DNA of 64,000 nucleotides from Congeria kusceri (lineage: Eukaryota > Mollusca > Bivalvia > Myida > Dreissenidae): NCBI GenBank assembly GCA_027627225.1, contig CM051026.1:3932701-3996700 (forward strand), given 5' to 3'. Shown in pieces: positions 22,531-34,089 of this stretch (positions are counted from its first letter, which is position 1; every line of letters starts with the position of its first letter). Both the position numbers and the translations under genes were made by a program. Under the pieces are notes generated by a model that saw only the letters and a program-made list of their open reading frames with translations, was not told the DNA's origin and did not search any database.

Positions 22531-24740
22531 AGGGGACTATAAGTTTCCCCTCCGTCCGTCAGTCAGTCCGTCTGCAAAATATTGTTCATGCGATAACTCA
22601 AAAAGTACTGAAGATACTTCGATGAAACTTGGTATACATATGAACGGCAATGTGAGTATTATGCATGACCTTTTATTTTACCAGAGGTCAAAGGTCACGT
22701 GATTTACTAAAAAATAGAAATAAACAAAAACAAATTGAATCCTGCTATAACTCAAAAAGTACTGAAGATATTTTGATGAAACTTGGTATACATATAAACG
22801 GCAATGTGAGGATTATGCAGGACATTTTATGTTTCATCAGTGATTAAAGGTCACGTGACTGTTACTAAAAATAGAAATAAACTAAATACTGTTATAATTC
22901 GAAAAGTAAACAAAGTATGACAATGAAACTTGGTACAAAGATTGAACTATAGGTTTGCCATCTGTCTGTGTGTCTCTCTATCTGTTCGACCATATATTTG
23001 TCCGTCTATCTGTCTGTCCGTCCCCAAAACCTGGTTCCTGCAATAACTCAAAAAGTACTGAACTTATTTCGATGAAACTGGGTATACATATAATAAACAG
23101 TAATGTGGCAATGTGAGGATTATGCACGACGTTTTTTTTTCACCACAGGATAAAGGTCACCTGACTGTTGCTAAAAATAGAAATAAACTAAATGCTGTAA
23201 TAATTCGAAACTTGGTACAGCGATTGAACTAGGTATGCCATCTGTCTGCGTGTCATTCTGTCTTTTGTCTGCGTGTCTGTCTATCCGTCCGTCCCCCAAA
23301 CCTGTATCCTGTGATAACTCGAAAAATACTGAAGACACTTTGATGAAACTTTGTATACGTAGCAACAGCGATGTGAGAATTACGCACGACGATTTATTTT
23401 TCACCAGACGTCAAAGGTCACTCGACCGTTACTTAAAATAGAAATATACTTAATACTGTAGTAATTCTAAAAGAACATAACGTATGATAATGAAACTTGG
23501 TACACAGAATGGACTATATAATCGCCCTGTCATTTTAGTACTGCAATAACTCTGGTACACAGAATGGACTATATAATCGCCCTGTCATGTTAGTACTGCA
23601 ATAACTCTGGTACACAGAATGGACTATATAATCGCCCTGTCATTTTAGTACTGCAATAACTCTGGTACACAGAATGGACTATATAATCGCCCTGTCATTT
23701 TAGTACTGCAATAACTCTGGTACACAGAATGGACTATATAATCGCCCTGTCATTTTAGTACTGCAATAACTCTGGTACACAGAATGGACTATATAATCGC
23801 CCTGTCATTTTAGTACTGCAATAACTCTGGTACACAGAATGGACTATATAATCGCCCTGTCATTTTAGTACTGCAATAACTCTGGTACACAGAATGGGCT
23901 ATATAATCGCCCTGTCATTTTAGTACTGCAATAACTCTGGTACACAGAATGGGCTATATAATCGCCCTGTCATTTTAGTACTGCAATAACTCTGGTACAC
24001 AGAATGGGCTATATAATCGCCCTGTCATTTTAGTACTGCAATAACTCTGGTACACAGAATGGACTATATAATCGCCCTGTCATTTTAGTACTGCAATAAC
24101 TCTGGTACACAGAATGGACTATATAATGGCCCTGTCATTTTAGTACTGCAATAACTCTGGTACACAGAATGGGCTATATAATCGCCCTGTCATTTTAGTA
24201 CTGCAATAACTCTGGTACACAGAATGGGCTATATAATCGCCCTGTCATTTTAGTACTGCAATAACTCTGGTACACAGAATGGGCTATATAATCGCCCTGT
24301 CATTTTAGTACTGCAATAACTCTGGTACACAGAATGGACTATATAATCGCCCTGTCATTTTAGTACTGCAATAACTCTGGTACACAGTATGGACTATATA
24401 ATCGCCCTGTCATTTTAGTACTGCAATAACTCTGGTACACAGAATGGACTATATAATCGCCCTGTCATTTTAGTACTGCAATAACTCTGGTACACAGAAT
24501 GGACTATATAATCGCCCTGTCATTTTAGTACTGCAATAACTCAAAAAGTGTGTTTGGTCAATGTTACTAAAATAAAAAATAAAACGACTTAATACTGCAG
24601 TGACAAATGCGATTTGAATATGAAACTTTGTACATCTACGTATAAAGGGCGATTTGACAGGATTGCACAATGTTTAATTAGCAGGGGTTTTCACGGGTAG
24701 GGGACTCTCGTATTGCTCGCAATACTATCAAAGCCTCGTT
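22531..24740. mobile_element. Dispersed element with GAGGGGACTATAAG start, expanded internally
   Basis: It starts near GAGGGGACTATAAGTTTCCC and runs through units with GCGATAACTCAAAAAGTACT, GATGAAACTTGGTATACAT, AAAGGTCACGTGA and TAAAAATAGAAATAAAC. The right end, near TTTCACGGGTAGGGGACTC, is approximate. Pyrimidine-rich CTGTCTGTCCGTC tracts recur inside. The 55-bp tandem array at 23498-24542 lies within it and is made of its own sequence. Confidence 0.55.
23498..24542 (+). repeat. 19-copy tandem array of a 55-bp unit
   Basis: The unit starts TGGTACACAGAATGGACTAT, continues ATAATCGCCCTGTCATTTTA and ends GTACTGCAATAACTC. About 19 head-to-tail copies are nearly identical. Variants are GGGCTATATA in place of GGACTATATA in grouped copies, CATGTTAG in the second copy, ATGGCCC in one and CAGTATGG in one. 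The flanks (GAAACTTGGTACACAG before, CTGCAATAACTCAAAAAGT after) match the host element's normal unit, so a piece of that element was amplified. There are no variable spacers, so it is not a CRISPR array. Confidence 0.97.
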
Positions 24741-24887
24741 GTAAATATTTCTAACTGGTATTTCTTTTCTTGATTCTGTAAAATAATGTATGCATTTGTT
24801 AACATTATACACGTTTATATGCTAAATGTATAATGTAATCAGACATACTTAAAATGCAGAATGTTTTTGATTTTTGTAAATACATTG

Positions 24888-25861
24888 TAGGGATGGGACA
24901 GAATATTTGAATATTCAAATATTGGATAATATTAGAATATAAAAAACGAATACGAATATTTGATTTTCTTATTTATTTAAAGAACAAAATGTCTTTAAAA
25001 AATCATGTTTTTTCCCAGTTTGATTGCAAAGTTAGCATGAATTCCAGTCGTATTTCCTGCCTTGCAGGTGGGCGGGGGCAGTGTAACGTTTTTACAACAC
25101 ATGCTAAACATGTCCAATTAACGAGAATTGATAATTGGTAGGGGGGGCCACGTCTTTACAAGGGCAGCGAGTTAACAGTTTGTAGGAGGCGCGAATATGA
25201 CGCATTGTATCCACACATAACAAAACTGGGCCATGTTGTGATAACGGTTTCACAGTTTGCACAAGGCGTACATTGTTGTTTATTGTCCTTAAGCAACATC
25301 TATATGGTTAACTTGTTTAAAGTAAATTACAATTACTCTCTAAGTAAACTAATAAAAATGAATCCATTATCAGCCAATCTATTTCTTTAACAAAATTAGC
25401 ACGATCTGGTCAATCTTATTATACGTCACTTATAAATTATTCTCCATTATATCAACACCGTATATTATACACGAGTCTTTATTATTAAACCATGCCACCA
25501 TCACGTGCTTGGAAGTACTGTATGCAGTCATTAGACAAAACCCATGCAACCTGTAATCTGCACAGCAGATGCAAGCTTTATGGTTCTGAAAAAAAAGGGA
25601 ATTATTAACAAATTCATTAACAATACATTAAAAAATATCTTACATTTCTTTATATTTGCCTAACACTCACAAAGTTATATAGCTCATTTACCACTGAAAC
25701 AAGGTAAAACAACTAGGTACACGTAATATACATATTTCGGATCGGTAAATATTCGGACAGGGTGCCGTATATAGTAGTATTTACAAAACGAATATTAGAA
25801 TATATTTGAATACCTAAAATGAATATTGGAATATTGATTTCAGTATTCGGTCCCATTCCTA
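24888..25861. mobile_element. hAT-type non-autonomous transposon
   Basis: Terminal inverted repeats TAGGGATGGGAC (24888) and GTCCCATTCCTA (ending 25861) are flanked by ATACATTG (24880-24887) and ATATATTG (25862-25869), an 8-bp target duplication with one mismatch. Eight-base duplications are diagnostic of hAT elements. No transposase frame is present. The interior shares its left 230 bp with an inverted copy at 46200-46417. Confidence 0.85.
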
Positions 25862-25869
25862 ATATATTG

Positions 25870-27440
25870 GTATTCAAAACGCCAAAAAGCGCTTTGTACA
25901 AGTATATGTGATTGGTTATCATATTGTCTCAAGACCATGATGAGAAAGGCCTCTTTACGGAGATCACAACACAAGAATCATTGATAAGATAAAGTAATTG
26001 AAATATCAGATAATATTGAATAATAGTGAAATAATAATATTGAAACAAGAACATTTCCTAGGCGCCAAATCTTCCCTGAAGCAAATGACGTTAACGATGT
26101 CATTGAATGCCAATTGACGTGCTCTGGGTTGCCTATTTTAAATGCATTCCATTTTTAACAGAAAAGAGTAAAATCGCTGAAATTTTATATATTGATCCAA
26201 TATATGTGCCAGTTTATTTTAATGTACTTTTTTCTATGAAATAATCATATGTCTAAAAATATGAAAAAACTACATTAAATGTGATCATCCCTCATTCATC
26301 ACTGGAAATTGAAATTGTTTACTGGGGTGGTAGAGGTCTGAGCTCTCAGTGCTCTCAGAGTGCTTACTGTTTGTTAACCCGTTGGTCTGTTTACAACTTT
26401 ATGCATTATTATTATTTCAGATGATTTCTTTATGCATAGTTGTACTTCTTGACAGCTGATACACGTATAATGAGAGACAGTTTACGCGCATATTGGCAAA
26501 GCACGAGGACATCGAGATACTTGTTGTTGGTTAATAATACATGATTTTGGCATTGAAGTAGGTTTAATTTTAAGTTGCATCTTATGGCAGTTTAAAGGGA
26601 GGTAACTCGGTAGTTATGGTCAGCTCAACGACATTAACGAACTTAGTTGACAGAAAGTATTGGGGTGAGGAAATCTGTATGACCAACTAAGCCAACGACT
26701 CACGAAGTCGTTTATGTACATTAGACACGAACATTTGAACTGCGATTTTATTCCGAATAAGCTGTGCTTTTCTGGAACTAACTTTAATCCGTTTCAAACA
26801 ATTTTGAGTTATAACAGCAAATGTATTAACATATAAACGAGTAGTTCATCGTTTTTAACAATTGCACACGGAGCAAATTTATGTGCGCTGCTTTGATGAA
26901 ATAATATGATAATTCCTCTTCTTGAGCGTAAATAGTAACAGCAGCAAACGACTGAATTGTAATATGGCGTAAGACTTATACTTCGAGGCGAAATCATATT
27001 TTAATACCTCTAAGAAATGTCTGTCTTTCATACCTTTCTAACATGTCATTCACATCATGTTGCAAAGAATTATGGCGACTCTACACTTGATAATCACTCC
27101 ATTAATTAGTATAGTACTTTAATGTAGACGCAATATATGTAATGTAGACGATTACAGATACATAAACACACTGAAAGGAATCTAAATGAGGTAAACAAAT
27201 ATATAACATATTTAAATATTATATAAATTGCATCAATAGCTTTACATAATATACTGTACATTTCTGAATAGTCAAAATGTTTCGCGTGTTTGTACGTTTC
27301 TGCAATGATTCTATAAGATCAAGCTTTAAGCTTCACGAGTGGAAAATCACGACAGACCATATCAAAGGAGATATAAGTCAATACAGCTGTACTAGGGGCC
27401 GTTTGGCAAGAATAGGACTTATCAAAAGTAACAGTGAAAA
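25870..27440. other. Intergenic, no gene recognised
   Basis: AT-rich unique-looking sequence with scattered short frames and no splice-supported exon or domain. Confidence 0.5.
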
Positions 27441-27474
27441 TCAATCATAACAACTTAATTCAGAGGTTAAATGG

Positions 27475-28100
27475 AAGATCAATCATAACAGGTGAGATCA
27501 ATCATATTAGGGGAGATCAATCTTAACAGGTGATATAAATCATAACAGGGGAGATCAGTCATAGCAGGGTAGATCAGTCATAACAGGGGAGATAAATTGT
27601 AACATGGGAGATCAATCATAACGGAGATCAATCATAACGGGGCAGTTCAATAACAACAGGGGAGATAAATTGTAACATTGGAGATCAATCATAACAGGGG
27701 AGATCAGTCATAACAGGTGAGATAAATCATAAAATGGGAAGATCAATTGTAACAGGTGTGATTAATCGCCACAGGTGAGATCAGTCACAACATGTGAGAT
27801 CAATCATTATATGTCAGATCAATCATTAGGAGATAATTCATACCAGGTGAGATCAATTGTAATATGGGAGATAACAGGGTATATACATTATTTTAGGGTA
27901 GACCAGTCACTATAGGGGAGATAGATTTTAACAGCTGATATCAGTCATACAAAAGGAAGTCATGCAGTCATAATAGGCGAAATCAGTTATTTATAACTGA
28001 TGAAATAAATAATTATAGAGGAGATGAATAATACCAGTTGAGATCAATCATAACATGACATACGTCAAAACAAATTAGATCAATCGTGACGGTGGAGTTC
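27475..28100. repeat. Degenerate ~20-bp minisatellite
   Basis: Roughly 30 imperfect copies of GGGAGATCAATCATAACAGG follow one another (variants AGATCAGTCATAACA, GATAAATCATAACA, GATAAATTGTAACAT). Copies diverge towards the right end. It has no conserved direct repeat with unique spacers. Confidence 0.9.
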
Positions 28101-28440
28101 ATCCGTGGCAGGGGAGCATAATGAATACAAGGAACGATAAATGCTTCAGAAAACGATCAAGATATTGGCACGACTTATATTTGTGCTGAATGGTGTTGTG
28201 TAACCTAATTCGAGCTTACGAGGTTAACTCCCTTCTTAAAAATTGTGCCATTTTCAACGCATTGTTCCAAGTTTCCTCACTAAGTATATTGATTGATTTT
28301 AATACTGCTGGACATCTTGAGATCTGCACAGAGTAAGCTTATCTACAATAGTAACGGTATTTCTCTAATGATTATAGATATGATGTGGATCCGTTTAAAG
28401 TTTACTTCAGTTACATAAATACACAGGTGCTCGTAACGAT
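28101..28440. other. Intergenic, nothing recognised
   Basis: A short unique stretch between the minisatellite and the repeat at 28451. No exon or element end is seen. Confidence 0.4.
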
Positions 28441-28450
28441 GAAATTTAAT

Positions 28451-28515
28451 GTTGCAGCGTTCATTCTGGGCAGAGTTGCGGGTTGGCCAATGGCCCATCA
28501 GCCACAAAGTCAGTG
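28451..28515 (+). repeat. Dispersed repeat, inverted partner at 33226-33293
   Basis: GTTCATTCTGGG, then GGCCAATGGCCCATCAGCCA and CAAAG appear here on the + strand and inverted at 33226-33293. A shorter match (CAGTGTTCATTCTGGG) starts near 32643. The two main copies face each other 4.8 kb apart, as transposon ends would, but nothing between them supports a single element. The 138-codon frame across this copy has no recognisable domain. Confidence 0.5.
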
Positions 28516-28939
28516 CACCATTGAAGGATTTCCTCGGGGGCAACACATTTTTACCCTAATTATTTTTCATGTTACTTTTATTATGTTTTTTTACGAATGT
28601 CAAAAAACATCAAATTACTCTTTTCATTGTACAGTAACGACAAAAATTTATCAAAACAACCTTTCTGAAAATTGTGACCGTCAACGTTTTTGGAATACTT
28701 ATCAGTTTTGTTCAACTAAACTTGCAGATGAAGTATGGGTAGGGCCGAATCAACGGATGTTTTCTGGTCCTCATTTTGAACGATGTTCTCATTTTGCCTA
28801 GGAGTGGCGGTGGAAAATTCAAGAGCTGTTCACTCAATGCTCTCTGTATCTGCTTTCCGCTTTGACATCTTTATTTTCTTATTAAAATCAACTTAAACTG
28901 CATGTAAATTTCAGACAGCACTGTAATCAATTTTACTTC

Positions 28940-29394
28940 GTTTTGCCTTGAGCATAACTCTTAGACTGTAAGAGGTATTAACTTGAAACTTCATAGGCTG
29001 ATAGATCTCATTGAGGAGAAGTGCAGTGCACAAGAACGGTTACTCTGCAATTAATAATTCTGGATTTATTGCTCTTTGTTAATTTTTCATTTTGAGGCGT
29101 AGTCAACATTTGGTTTCAGCTCTCTAATTTAAGAACGAATTGAAATATTTTAATGAAACTTCATCCATAGATACCTTATATCCACACCTGGCTTGGGATT
29201 ACATAGGGGGTGGATGGGGTCACTGTCAAGGTCACCGTTACAAAAAATAGCAAAAGGGTTACCGCTCAATTACTTGAGAACCAATTGAGCTATTGTAATT
29301 CAACTTCAAGCATGGATACCTTTTATTACTAATTAGGGCCCCGCACATTTTTGGCAGATGCCTTATAGTAATCACTCTGTTCTGTCCAACCACA
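28940..29394. mobile_element. Dispersed repeat fragment (GGAGCATAACTCTTAGACT family)
   Basis: GAGCATAACTCTTAGACT, GATAGATCTCATTGAGGAGA and AGTGCAGTGCACAAGAACGG match 46808-46985. Further right, GGCTTGGGATTACATAGGGG, AAGGTCACCGTTAC and CGCTCAATTACTTGAGAACC resemble the units at 61340-61810. It is non-coding. Confidence 0.55.
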
Positions 29395-29880
29395 TTTTAG
29401 CTCACCTGAGCACGAAACAACATGGAGGACAGAGACTTGCACTGTTTGTGTATAGCCATAAGGTCTCTTTTGAGGTCGAATATGGGCCAGATAGGACGTG
29501 TACTTGTGAGTATAAATGAGGATTAAAATTTTTCTCCTCCATTTGCAAGTTATGGCCCTTTCATTATTTTCCTGTATGTATTGTAAAGGGAAAATTCATT
29601 TTGAATGCAACTCCTCCCAGAGTATCCAATGGATTTTCTTGAAAAGTGTCTTCATTGTAGAAGTAATGTGTAGTTGAACAGTACATGAAGATGGGTTTTG
29701 AATTTTTATTAGAAAAGTACATATATTTTCATTTCATGCCATTACTTTAAAAATTGACTGAACCCTACCTTCAAGTATGCTATCAATCGGGGCCCAAGGT
29801 CACCCATGTGATAAAGTTGTAGTTCTTTCTTACTTGTAATTGATCCGTGAAGTGCTTACAAATTACAAAATGTTGCACGA
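29395..29880. mobile_element. 5' fragment of TTTTAGCTCACCTGAGC element
   Basis: It opens TTTTAGCTCACCTGAGCACG after a T-rich run, as the elements at 14081 and 47262 do, then fades into unique AT-rich sequence. No 3' end was found nearby. Confidence 0.55.
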
Positions 29881-30640
29881 GAACCTGTTTAAATAGTGGA
29901 ATAAAAAAATTTAAAAACATTAAGACCATAAAGTGAAAATAAAATGTATATTAATCACTACTAGGTACACCCATCATAAGGCTAAACAAAAATAATGATT
30001 TGTTTCTCAGCCAGTGACGCAATGTTTTCTAATGGCCCGCCACGAATTTGATTTAATGCCAAAAAAAAATTAATTTACTATAATAAAAAATAAAACTTTG
30101 CAGAAAGTGTTTTTTATGGACATGTTACCTAACAAAATACAAAACTAACTATTGAAATTTTTGAATAATTAACAGTTTGGTAACTTGCTATCATCTATTT
30201 TCTGTGTGCAATAACTGGTGATAACTCTTTGGTAAACCAACATGTTTATTACAGTATACTCCGTTCGTACCAAGTGCTTTTGAACAATGCCTTTCGTAAA
30301 TAAGAAACAGATTTTGGACGAATAAACTTACTAACGTTAATTATAAACATTCAAACTGATTGCACTTAATTACTAAGTTTTAGTAAACCATTACATAGTG
30401 CCAATAGAAAATAGTAGGAGAAAAAAATAAATAATACTGAAAAAAAAACATTCCCCTTCCCTCATGATTTTTTGGAAAGAGAGAGAGAGAGAAACAATTC
30501 ATTAATTGTTTTGAGCCTAACTTCATTAAGACTGAAACTATCTCACGTATTGTTTTATACATAACTGTGTCCTGCTTCATAGCATAAGAGACCGCCGCTA
30601 TTGCTACACAACATAAAAGCTTGCCCTTGAAAAACCTGGT
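29881..30640. other. Intergenic, no gene recognised
   Basis: AT-rich, with a short GAGAGAGAGA tract near 30479. No exon is supported. Confidence 0.4.
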
Positions 30641-30641
30641 A

Positions 30642-30958
30642 CAGTCTAACCTCGTTATTTGGACGTAGCCGGTACCAATACAAATACTTCGAAATAATGA
30701 TTATTTGAATTAAACATTTCTAGATAACATGCAAAAATCGCCAAACTGTATATATATATATAATAGTGATGCTTTCCTTATTTATTATTTCCACTGACAT
30801 TCTGACTATTGTACACGGCGCAATATAGTTTATTTAGAATCTGTTACAAGTAAATGTGAACTGATTAACTAACAAATGTAAATCCAACTAAAGTACAAAA
30901 AACAACAACGAAATAACAAGGAATTCAGATTAATGGTGTTCGAAATAACGGTGATCTG
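30642..30958. mobile_element. Possible pogo/Tigger-like MITE
   Basis: The left end CAGTCTAACCTCGTTATTTG resembles pogo-group termini. The right end, read inverted, is CAGATCACCGTTATTTCGAA, which aligns with small gaps. Both ends share GTTATTT(C/G)GA, and CGAAATAATGATTATTTGAA recurs inside. The expected TA duplication is not clean. Confidence 0.4.
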
Positions 30959-31776
30959 CAGTACGTGCTTTGCATGCAGACAACGTTACAACAAGCATCA
31001 ATCAATATATTTTGGTCCTCCTGAACACCGTCCATGAAGCGTTTGTGCGTTAGCAATTATTGAATATTTAAGTCGGTCAATAGCTATAAATAGCAAATGT
31101 TTACTTGTGATGTATCTCCGAGCATAAATAAAAGTAGTTTTGTCTCGTCTTGTCTTTATAAACTTGAGAAGCACAGATAATGCTCGATGTTTTGGCCTTG
31201 AAGTAAAATTTGGACAATGTTCCAGATTAGGAATGTTGCATGACTGATTTATAGAAAGTGATTTCGTTTGTAGTTGCAAATTGTAAACTCTATTATATCT
31301 ATCGGGGTTGCAAGTAATTAGGGAAAATCCACCAATGTTCGGATGAAGGTTGAATGCTTTCTATGCGGTGTAATATGTTACTGCGCATAAATATTTTTCA
31401 CAAATAGATGCATGTTTGTATCATAAAAAGGACACTTTAAAGGCATTGAAACAGGATTTGTTGGCATTTCGAATGGTTGTTGATCACAAAAAACAGTCAG
31501 AAAAACAAACACTAAATACTATAACTTAAAACATAGTTTGGACATTACAACTTAGGTTAGCACAGCCTGTTCCGAGCTTTGGACGCTGTGGTAAACTCTC
31601 GGCATATCCGATTTACTTTGGTCTACTTTTAATTGGGAGTCAATTCATTTAAAAGCAGTGTTGTTAAGTATACACACCTCTATGCAAAGACAGTTCACTT
31701 TCAAAACTTTAATGTCTGCAAATGTGAAAATGCAGCAAAATAGTTCCAAAAATAGAAAAAATTTCATATTTAATTC
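30959..31776. other. Intergenic, no gene recognised
   Basis: AT-rich. A 93-codon minus-strand frame at 30998-31279 shows no domain or splice context. Confidence 0.4.
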
Positions 31777-31985
31777 TTCATCATTATCATCATAGTCACC
31801 ATCATCATTGTCATAGTCATCATCGTCTTCTTCATCATTATCATTATCGTGTTCGCCATAGCGTTGTCTTATTCTTAATCTTCTTCATCAATGTCATCAT
31901 CATCGTCACCGTCGTCATATTCATTATCATCATCAGCATCAGAAGCAACAGCATCGTTGTCTTCATTGCTGTGGTCGTCGTAATC
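31777..31985. repeat. Imperfect TCA/TCG trinucleotide repeat
   Basis: A run of TCATCATTATCATCATAGTC-type triplets with interruptions. The minus-strand Met/Thr/Leu-rich frame over it is a repeat artefact. Confidence 0.85.
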
Positions 31986-31989
31986 ACTA

Positions 31990-32548
31990 ACCATATCATA
32001 ATTATCGCCACATCTATAACACTGTTTTGTATTTTGACAAAGTTATGCTCCTTTTTCACATAGATTTTCTGGTTGATGTTTATATTCAAACGTTTTGTAA
32101 CGTCAATACTACAAAAGCTATTCACTTGAAACTTGGAATATACCTTCGTCAGCAACACCAGTATCAGGGTGAACATTCCCCATAGCTCTGTTTTGTATTT
32201 TGACAGAGTTATGTCACTTTTTGAAGTTTTTGAAGTTTATATTCAACAGTTTTGTAACTTAAAAACTACATAGTTATTCACTTGAAACTTGGAACTAACC
32301 TTTGTCATCAACTGTAGTATCAGGGGCAACATTACCCATAAATCTGTTTTGTATTTTGACAGTTAGCCCACTTTTTACATAGACTTTGTTGTTAAAATTT
32401 TTGTTTCAAAAATTTATTAACTATACAAGGCTTCACTTAAAAGTTTTGTATTTTAACAAATGTATGCCCCCTCCACTTTCCAAAATATGCACCAACTGAA
32501 CTACTTCGAATAGTAGAGCGCATTGTCCTCTGACAGCTCTTGTTTTTA
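31990..32548. mobile_element. 3' part of a dispersed element ending in CTCTTGTTTT
   Basis: Three degenerate units of about 150 bp carry CTGTTTTGTATTTTGACA, GAGTTATG and TTCACTTGAAACTTGGAA. The end has GAATAGTAGAGC, then CTGACAGCTCTTGTTTT, the same arrangement as the right end of the element at 56827-57830. The left end is missing. Confidence 0.55.
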
Positions 32549-33225
32549 TACATTCAAGTTTACATGAATTCTGTTTTTGCAATCTCAACCAAGTCAAGAA
32601 GTGTTTTGTCTTGCAATTAGCATGCAAAACTGTTTGCCTGATCAGTGTTCATTCTGGGCCTCGCCTTTGCGGGATTCCCGCGAAAGAAAAATAAATGGGC
32701 GCAACAAAAATACTGTCCGTGCGCCATTTTGGCGCTTGATAAATATAACAGGCAATAAATATAATGATAAATATAACAGGCGCACAGGAAATTCCATCTG
32801 CAGGCGATTTTTTTTCGAATGAATTCATCGTAAATTGTATTGCAAATTGTAAACATCGTATAGCCTGATAGTTAGTGGAAATTAACCGTTGCCAGGCTAC
32901 TGCGCGCACTGTTTTATAACTAGTGATTTCATTGGCAGATATGGTCAAAGTTGTCAAAGCGGAAAGCAGAAACAGTGAGCATTGATGGAATTTTTTTTTT
33001 TTCAAATTTCCACCAAAACTCGTAGGCAAAATGAGAACATCGTTGAAAATGAGGGCGAGAAAACATTCATTGATTCGGCCGTAGCCGTACTTCATCTGCA
33101 GGTTGAGTTGAAAAAACCTGATAAATCTTTCAAAAACGTTGACGTTCACAAATCTCAGAAAGGTTGGTTAGATACATTTGTGTGGTTATTGCACAATGAA
33201 AGGAGTAATTTGATGTTTCTTGACA
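32549..33225. other. Intergenic, no gene recognised
   Basis: The stretch at 32640-32760 is GC-richer and has GCGGGATTCCCGCG, with GATAAATATAACAGGC words repeated at 32736 and 32768. The 166-codon minus-strand frame and 117-codon plus-strand frame have no recognisable domains. Confidence 0.4.
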
Positions 33226-33293
33226 TTTCCCCTTTGTGGCTGATGGGCCATTGGCCTGCCTGCAACTTATCCCAGAATGAACACTGCCAGATT
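33226..33293 (-). repeat. Dispersed repeat, inverted partner of 28451-28515
   Basis: CTTTGTGGCTGATGGGCCAT then TGGCCTGC and CCCAGAATGAAC are the reverse complement of the block at 28451-28515, with about 80 per cent identity by eye. Confidence 0.5.
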
Positions 33294-34089
33294 AACAATG
33301 GTTATATCAAAATATCCATTTTCAATGAAACTTAAATGAATGTCTTGCAAGACAGCAACAGCATACAAGATCATATTTACATGCTCTGTAAGAATTGAAC
33401 AAATGTCGGAGATCTTGGGGTGTTCATATGCTGTTTCGTGTTGATATAAATATAATAATAGTTCATGCATGTCTTCTCGTGTTTGCGTGACAGGTTTTTT
33501 TTATATAAGTTCTGAAACCTAAAAAAGAGTAGTTGTATTTTCAACAGATATTTTTTATTTGCGTATTTAAATAGGACACAATATTACTGCAAATCTAAAT
33601 AGATGATAAATATTGTCCAATAAATTTGTTTTTTACATTTCATATTTATTTGTATTCCATGGTTTGGACAGTTTGGAGAATGCTGTCTGATGCTTGGTTG
33701 AAGCCGTCCGAACCATTCACAATTTTTTATTTAGCTATGTAGTCAAAATAAGAACAATTAATGTAGCAAGAAAACTATATCATTCTAAGCTTAAAAATAA
33801 CATAAAGTTGAAAACTTCAATGTATTTATGTTTTCAATTTCCACTTAGCACAATTTATTACATACCAATACATATATTGGTACTATACAGTAATATCTTA
33901 GTACAAAACATTTTCATAGTTACTATATGTATACTTAACTCAAAGTTAAGGCATTAAGTGTTTCAAATGCCTGTATAAATATGCTATATGAATCAATGGT
34001 GATTGGTTTCTGTAATAGGGAAAAAACCATTTTTGGTACCTGGGTAATTCAGTGGTAGGTACCCAGGTAGTCAATTACTGCTTGTCTCA
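33294..34089. other. Intergenic, nothing recognised
   Basis: AT-rich stretch to the left boundary of duplication copy B. No exon or element end is seen. Confidence 0.4.

Noticed and set aside
23498..24542. CRISPR-like regular array
   Set aside because: The 55-bp units are contiguous and nearly identical throughout, with no repeat/spacer structure, and the setting is eukaryotic.
27475..28100. CRISPR-like or regulatory regular array
   Set aside because: Units of about 20 bp are degenerate along their whole length with no unique spacers; this is an ordinary minisatellite.
28385..28801. 138-codon frame as a gene
   Set aside because: It overlaps a dispersed inverted repeat and has no recognisable domain.
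32649..33149. 166-codon minus-strand frame as a gene
   Set aside because: No domain or exon signals; the region is repeat-bearing and AT-rich.
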